A stretch of DNA of 64,000 nucleotides from Dolomitihabitans soli (lineage in GTDB: Bacteria > Actinomycetota > Actinomycetes > Streptosporangiales > Streptosporangiaceae), in the NCBI RefSeq assembly GCF_022213955.1, contig NZ_JAKNTW010000034.1, forward strand, positions 1-64,000, written 5' to 3'. The notes beneath the pieces were generated by a model. It searched no databases and had not been told where the DNA came from. It worked only from the letters and a program-made list of their open reading frames with translations. Shown piece by piece: positions 62,722 through 64,000 of the stretch (positions are counted from its first letter, which is position 1; the number at the start of each line of letters is the position of its first letter). Both the position numbers and the translations under genes were made by a program.

Positions 62722-63483
62722 CTAATCGCGCCGGAACACCAGAGTCGTGCGCCCCAACGTCACGCGAATGCCGTTCGAGAGCTCGACCCGGCGAACCGGC
62801 TGGCCGTTGACGAAAGTGCCGTTCGTGGAGCCGAGATCGACGAGCACGACTTGAGGTCCCTCGACGCGTAGCTCGGCGTGGTGCCTGGAGACGCCCGGAT
62901 CGACCAGGCGAAGATCGCAGTCGGTGCCCCGTCCCAGCAAGGTCACCGGTGTGGTGAGCTCGAAGGAACGCTGGCCCTGTGGATCGTCCTGGGTGGACAC
63001 CAGTAGCCGCGGCCGCCCGCCGAAGGCGTGTGAAGGCGCGGCGGGCGTGTCGCTGACCGGCCGGCGGATCTCGTCCTGCTCGACGGTCGCGCCCCTGATC
63101 ACCCCCGAGCGGATCCGGAACAGGCCGACGGCCAGATCCTCGGCCGTCTCGAACCTGACCCTGACCGGTCCCACGAAGGAGTAGCCCTGTTCCTTGGCGT
63201 ACTCCCTGGCGAGGTTGGCCAGCTCGTGGCTGATGCTGTCCGCGTACACCTCCAGGCGCTCGCTGTCGGTCTTGGACAGCTCCACCACGAAGTCGTTGGG
63301 GACGAGCGTCCGCCCCTGCGCGACGATCGCGGCCCGCTCGTCCATCTCCCGCTGAACCGCACTGGCGACCTCGACCGGCTGAAGGTCGGATTTGAACGCC
63401 CGCGCAAAGGCTCCCTCAACCAAGCCTTCGAGCCGACGCTCGAAGCGCTGAAGGACTCCCACCGGGTACCTCCCTTCCTCCAT
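62722..63483 (-). CDS. fhaA: FHA domain protein FhaA
   Basis: The 253-residue protein has the N-terminal DUF3662 domain (VGVLQRFERRLEGLVEGAF) and a C-terminal FHA domain (TLLGRGTDCDLRL, VSRHHAEL, GSTNGTFVNG). The linker is shorter than in mycobacterial FhaA (around 500 residues). FhaA associates with MviN/MurJ regulation in mycobacteria. GGGAGGTACCC lies before the start. It is the first gene of the operon. Confidence 0.95.
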   Translation of the reverse strand: MEEGRYPVGVLQRFERRLEGLVEGAFARAFKSDLQPVEVASAVQREMDERAAIVAQGRTLVPNDFVVELSKTDSERLEVYADSISHELANLAREYAKEQGYSFVGPVRVRFETAEDLAVGLFRIRSGVIRGATVEQDEIRRPVSDTPAAPSHAFGGRPRLLVSTQDDPQGQRSFELTTPVTLLGRGTDCDLRLVDPGVSRHHAELRVEGPQVVLVDLGSTNGTFVNGQPVRRVELSNGIRVTLGRTTLVFRRD

Positions 63484-63610
63484 GTTTGTCGTCGCGGCCG
63501 CTCAGATGCTCGTAGCCCTCGCACCTAGCTCCTCCGCTCGCGTCTAGAGGGATCGTATCCGGGTTCAGTACCACCGGCGGTTCCGTGCTACTGTTTCTCA
63601 GCACCCACAA

Positions 63611-63693
63611 GGGCGGGTGGCGGAACGGCAGACGCGCACGGTTCAGGTCCGTGTGTCCGAAAGGACGTGAGGGTTCAAATCCCTCCTCGCCCA
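63611..63693 (+). tRNA. tRNA-Leu(CAG)
   Basis: The 83-nt class II tRNA has acceptor strands GGGCGGG and CTCGCCC, and an anticodon stem-loop CACGG-TTCAGGT-CCGTG with anticodon CAG (63644-63646). It has a long variable arm (GTCCGAAAGGAC) and a T-arm GAGGG-TTCAAAT-CCCTC. The CCA end is not encoded. The same tRNA-Leu lies next to fhaA in other actinobacteria. Confidence 0.95.
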
Positions 63694-64000
63694 CTCGAAT
63701 GTGGCCCCGGATGGTCGGAAGCTTAGCTTCCTTCCTCGGGGCATTCTCGTTGTATAGGCCCAGGAAGACCATCCCCTGGAGCCTTCGGCGTGCGGGGCTG
63801 TGCCCCCCACGCCCCCCTTCTGGCCTGCGACGCCCCCCTTCTGGCCTGCGGCCCTGCCGCTTCGGTCGCTTCGTTCCCTCGTTTCGTGAGGAACCTTCCC
63901 CCACACCCCCGATCGCTTCCATGCCGTGGTTCGGGTTTGTTCTGCTCCACGCCTGGTTTGTGGTGATCCTGGGCGTCTGCTGTGAGTTTCGGGGTTCGTA
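63694..64000. other. Non-coding end of the window
   Basis: No supported gene is present. A short direct repeat (CGCCCCCCTTCTGGCCTGCG and a near copy, 63811-63851) lies 100-150 bases past the tRNA. The sequence downstream of tRNA genes is a common insertion site, but no integrase or att repeat is seen here. Confidence 0.6.

Overview
The window comes from a high-GC actinobacterium. The last 12 kb (about 51.8-63.7 kb) holds a gene order familiar from the origin-proximal region of actinobacterial chromosomes: a PpiA-type cyclophilin, rhomboid protease, CrgA, a PabA/TrpG-type amidotransferase, then leftward fhaA-fhaB-pstP-rodA-pbpA-pknA-pknB, with tRNA-Leu(CAG) beside fhaA. A complete conservon, SARP and SigE-type regulators and many secreted proteins fit a sporulating filamentous actinomycete. 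I infer the order Streptosporangiales (Nonomuraea, Streptosporangium, Microbispora and similar), but the sequence alone does not fix the genus.

The left 7.3 kb is a plastic region. It has a GC-rich 12-bp tandem repeat, a duplicated block of about 970 bp that carries paralogous secreted proteins, a 3' tRNA-Ala(TGC) fragment of the kind left at integration sites, and remnants of a PHP-domain gene, a transposase and a lectin-like propeller gene. Intact genes here are a RidA protein, a carotenoid oxygenase, a secreted phospholipase A2 and a short SARP regulator. The site GGTATA-N5-GGTATG, a GGTAT repeat with 11-bp phasing, lies in front of the SARP gene, both secreted paralogues and the phospholipase. 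I read this as a small autoregulated SARP regulon.

From 7.4 to 10.8 kb, a leftward operon encodes a degraded MauE-like protein, a membrane-anchored thioredoxin, an S26 signal peptidase, an ABC exporter and two small cysteine-rich peptides that share a leader and an A-x-A-A-C junction. A third cysteine-rich open frame lies beyond the terminator. This is the best candidate in the window for an undescribed system: a secreted, disulfide-rich ribosomal peptide with its own oxidation, cleavage and export proteins.

11.0-16.6 kb holds a phospho-signalling module (vWA protein, PP2C phosphatase, atypical kinase, Ser/Thr kinase with FHA domain) facing a membrane-anchored ligand-binding protein. 16.9-18.5 kb has an orphan Imm21 immunity protein, a 48-bp perfect palindrome, a GYD protein and a NUDIX remnant. 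18.6-22.6 kb is a conservon (CvnABCD). 22.8-28.5 kb is a two-component system with a lipoprotein and a MacAB-like export operon. 28.7-29.7 kb carries two near-identical genes for 47-residue secreted peptides. A MerR regulator, an MFS pump, an SDR remnant, an M23 peptidase and a GNAT enzyme follow.

35.2-46.1 kb is rich in cell-surface genes: a metzincin-like protein with DUF11 repeats, an Asn/Phe/Ser-repeat protein, an L,D-transpeptidase, a collagen-like protein and a Pro-rich anchored protein, along with an aldo/keto reductase and a flavin oxidoreductase. 46.4-51.3 kb holds a SigE-type sigma factor with a membrane partner, and a two-component system divergent from a secreted protein made of 39-residue repeats. 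The conserved envelope and division cluster closes the window.
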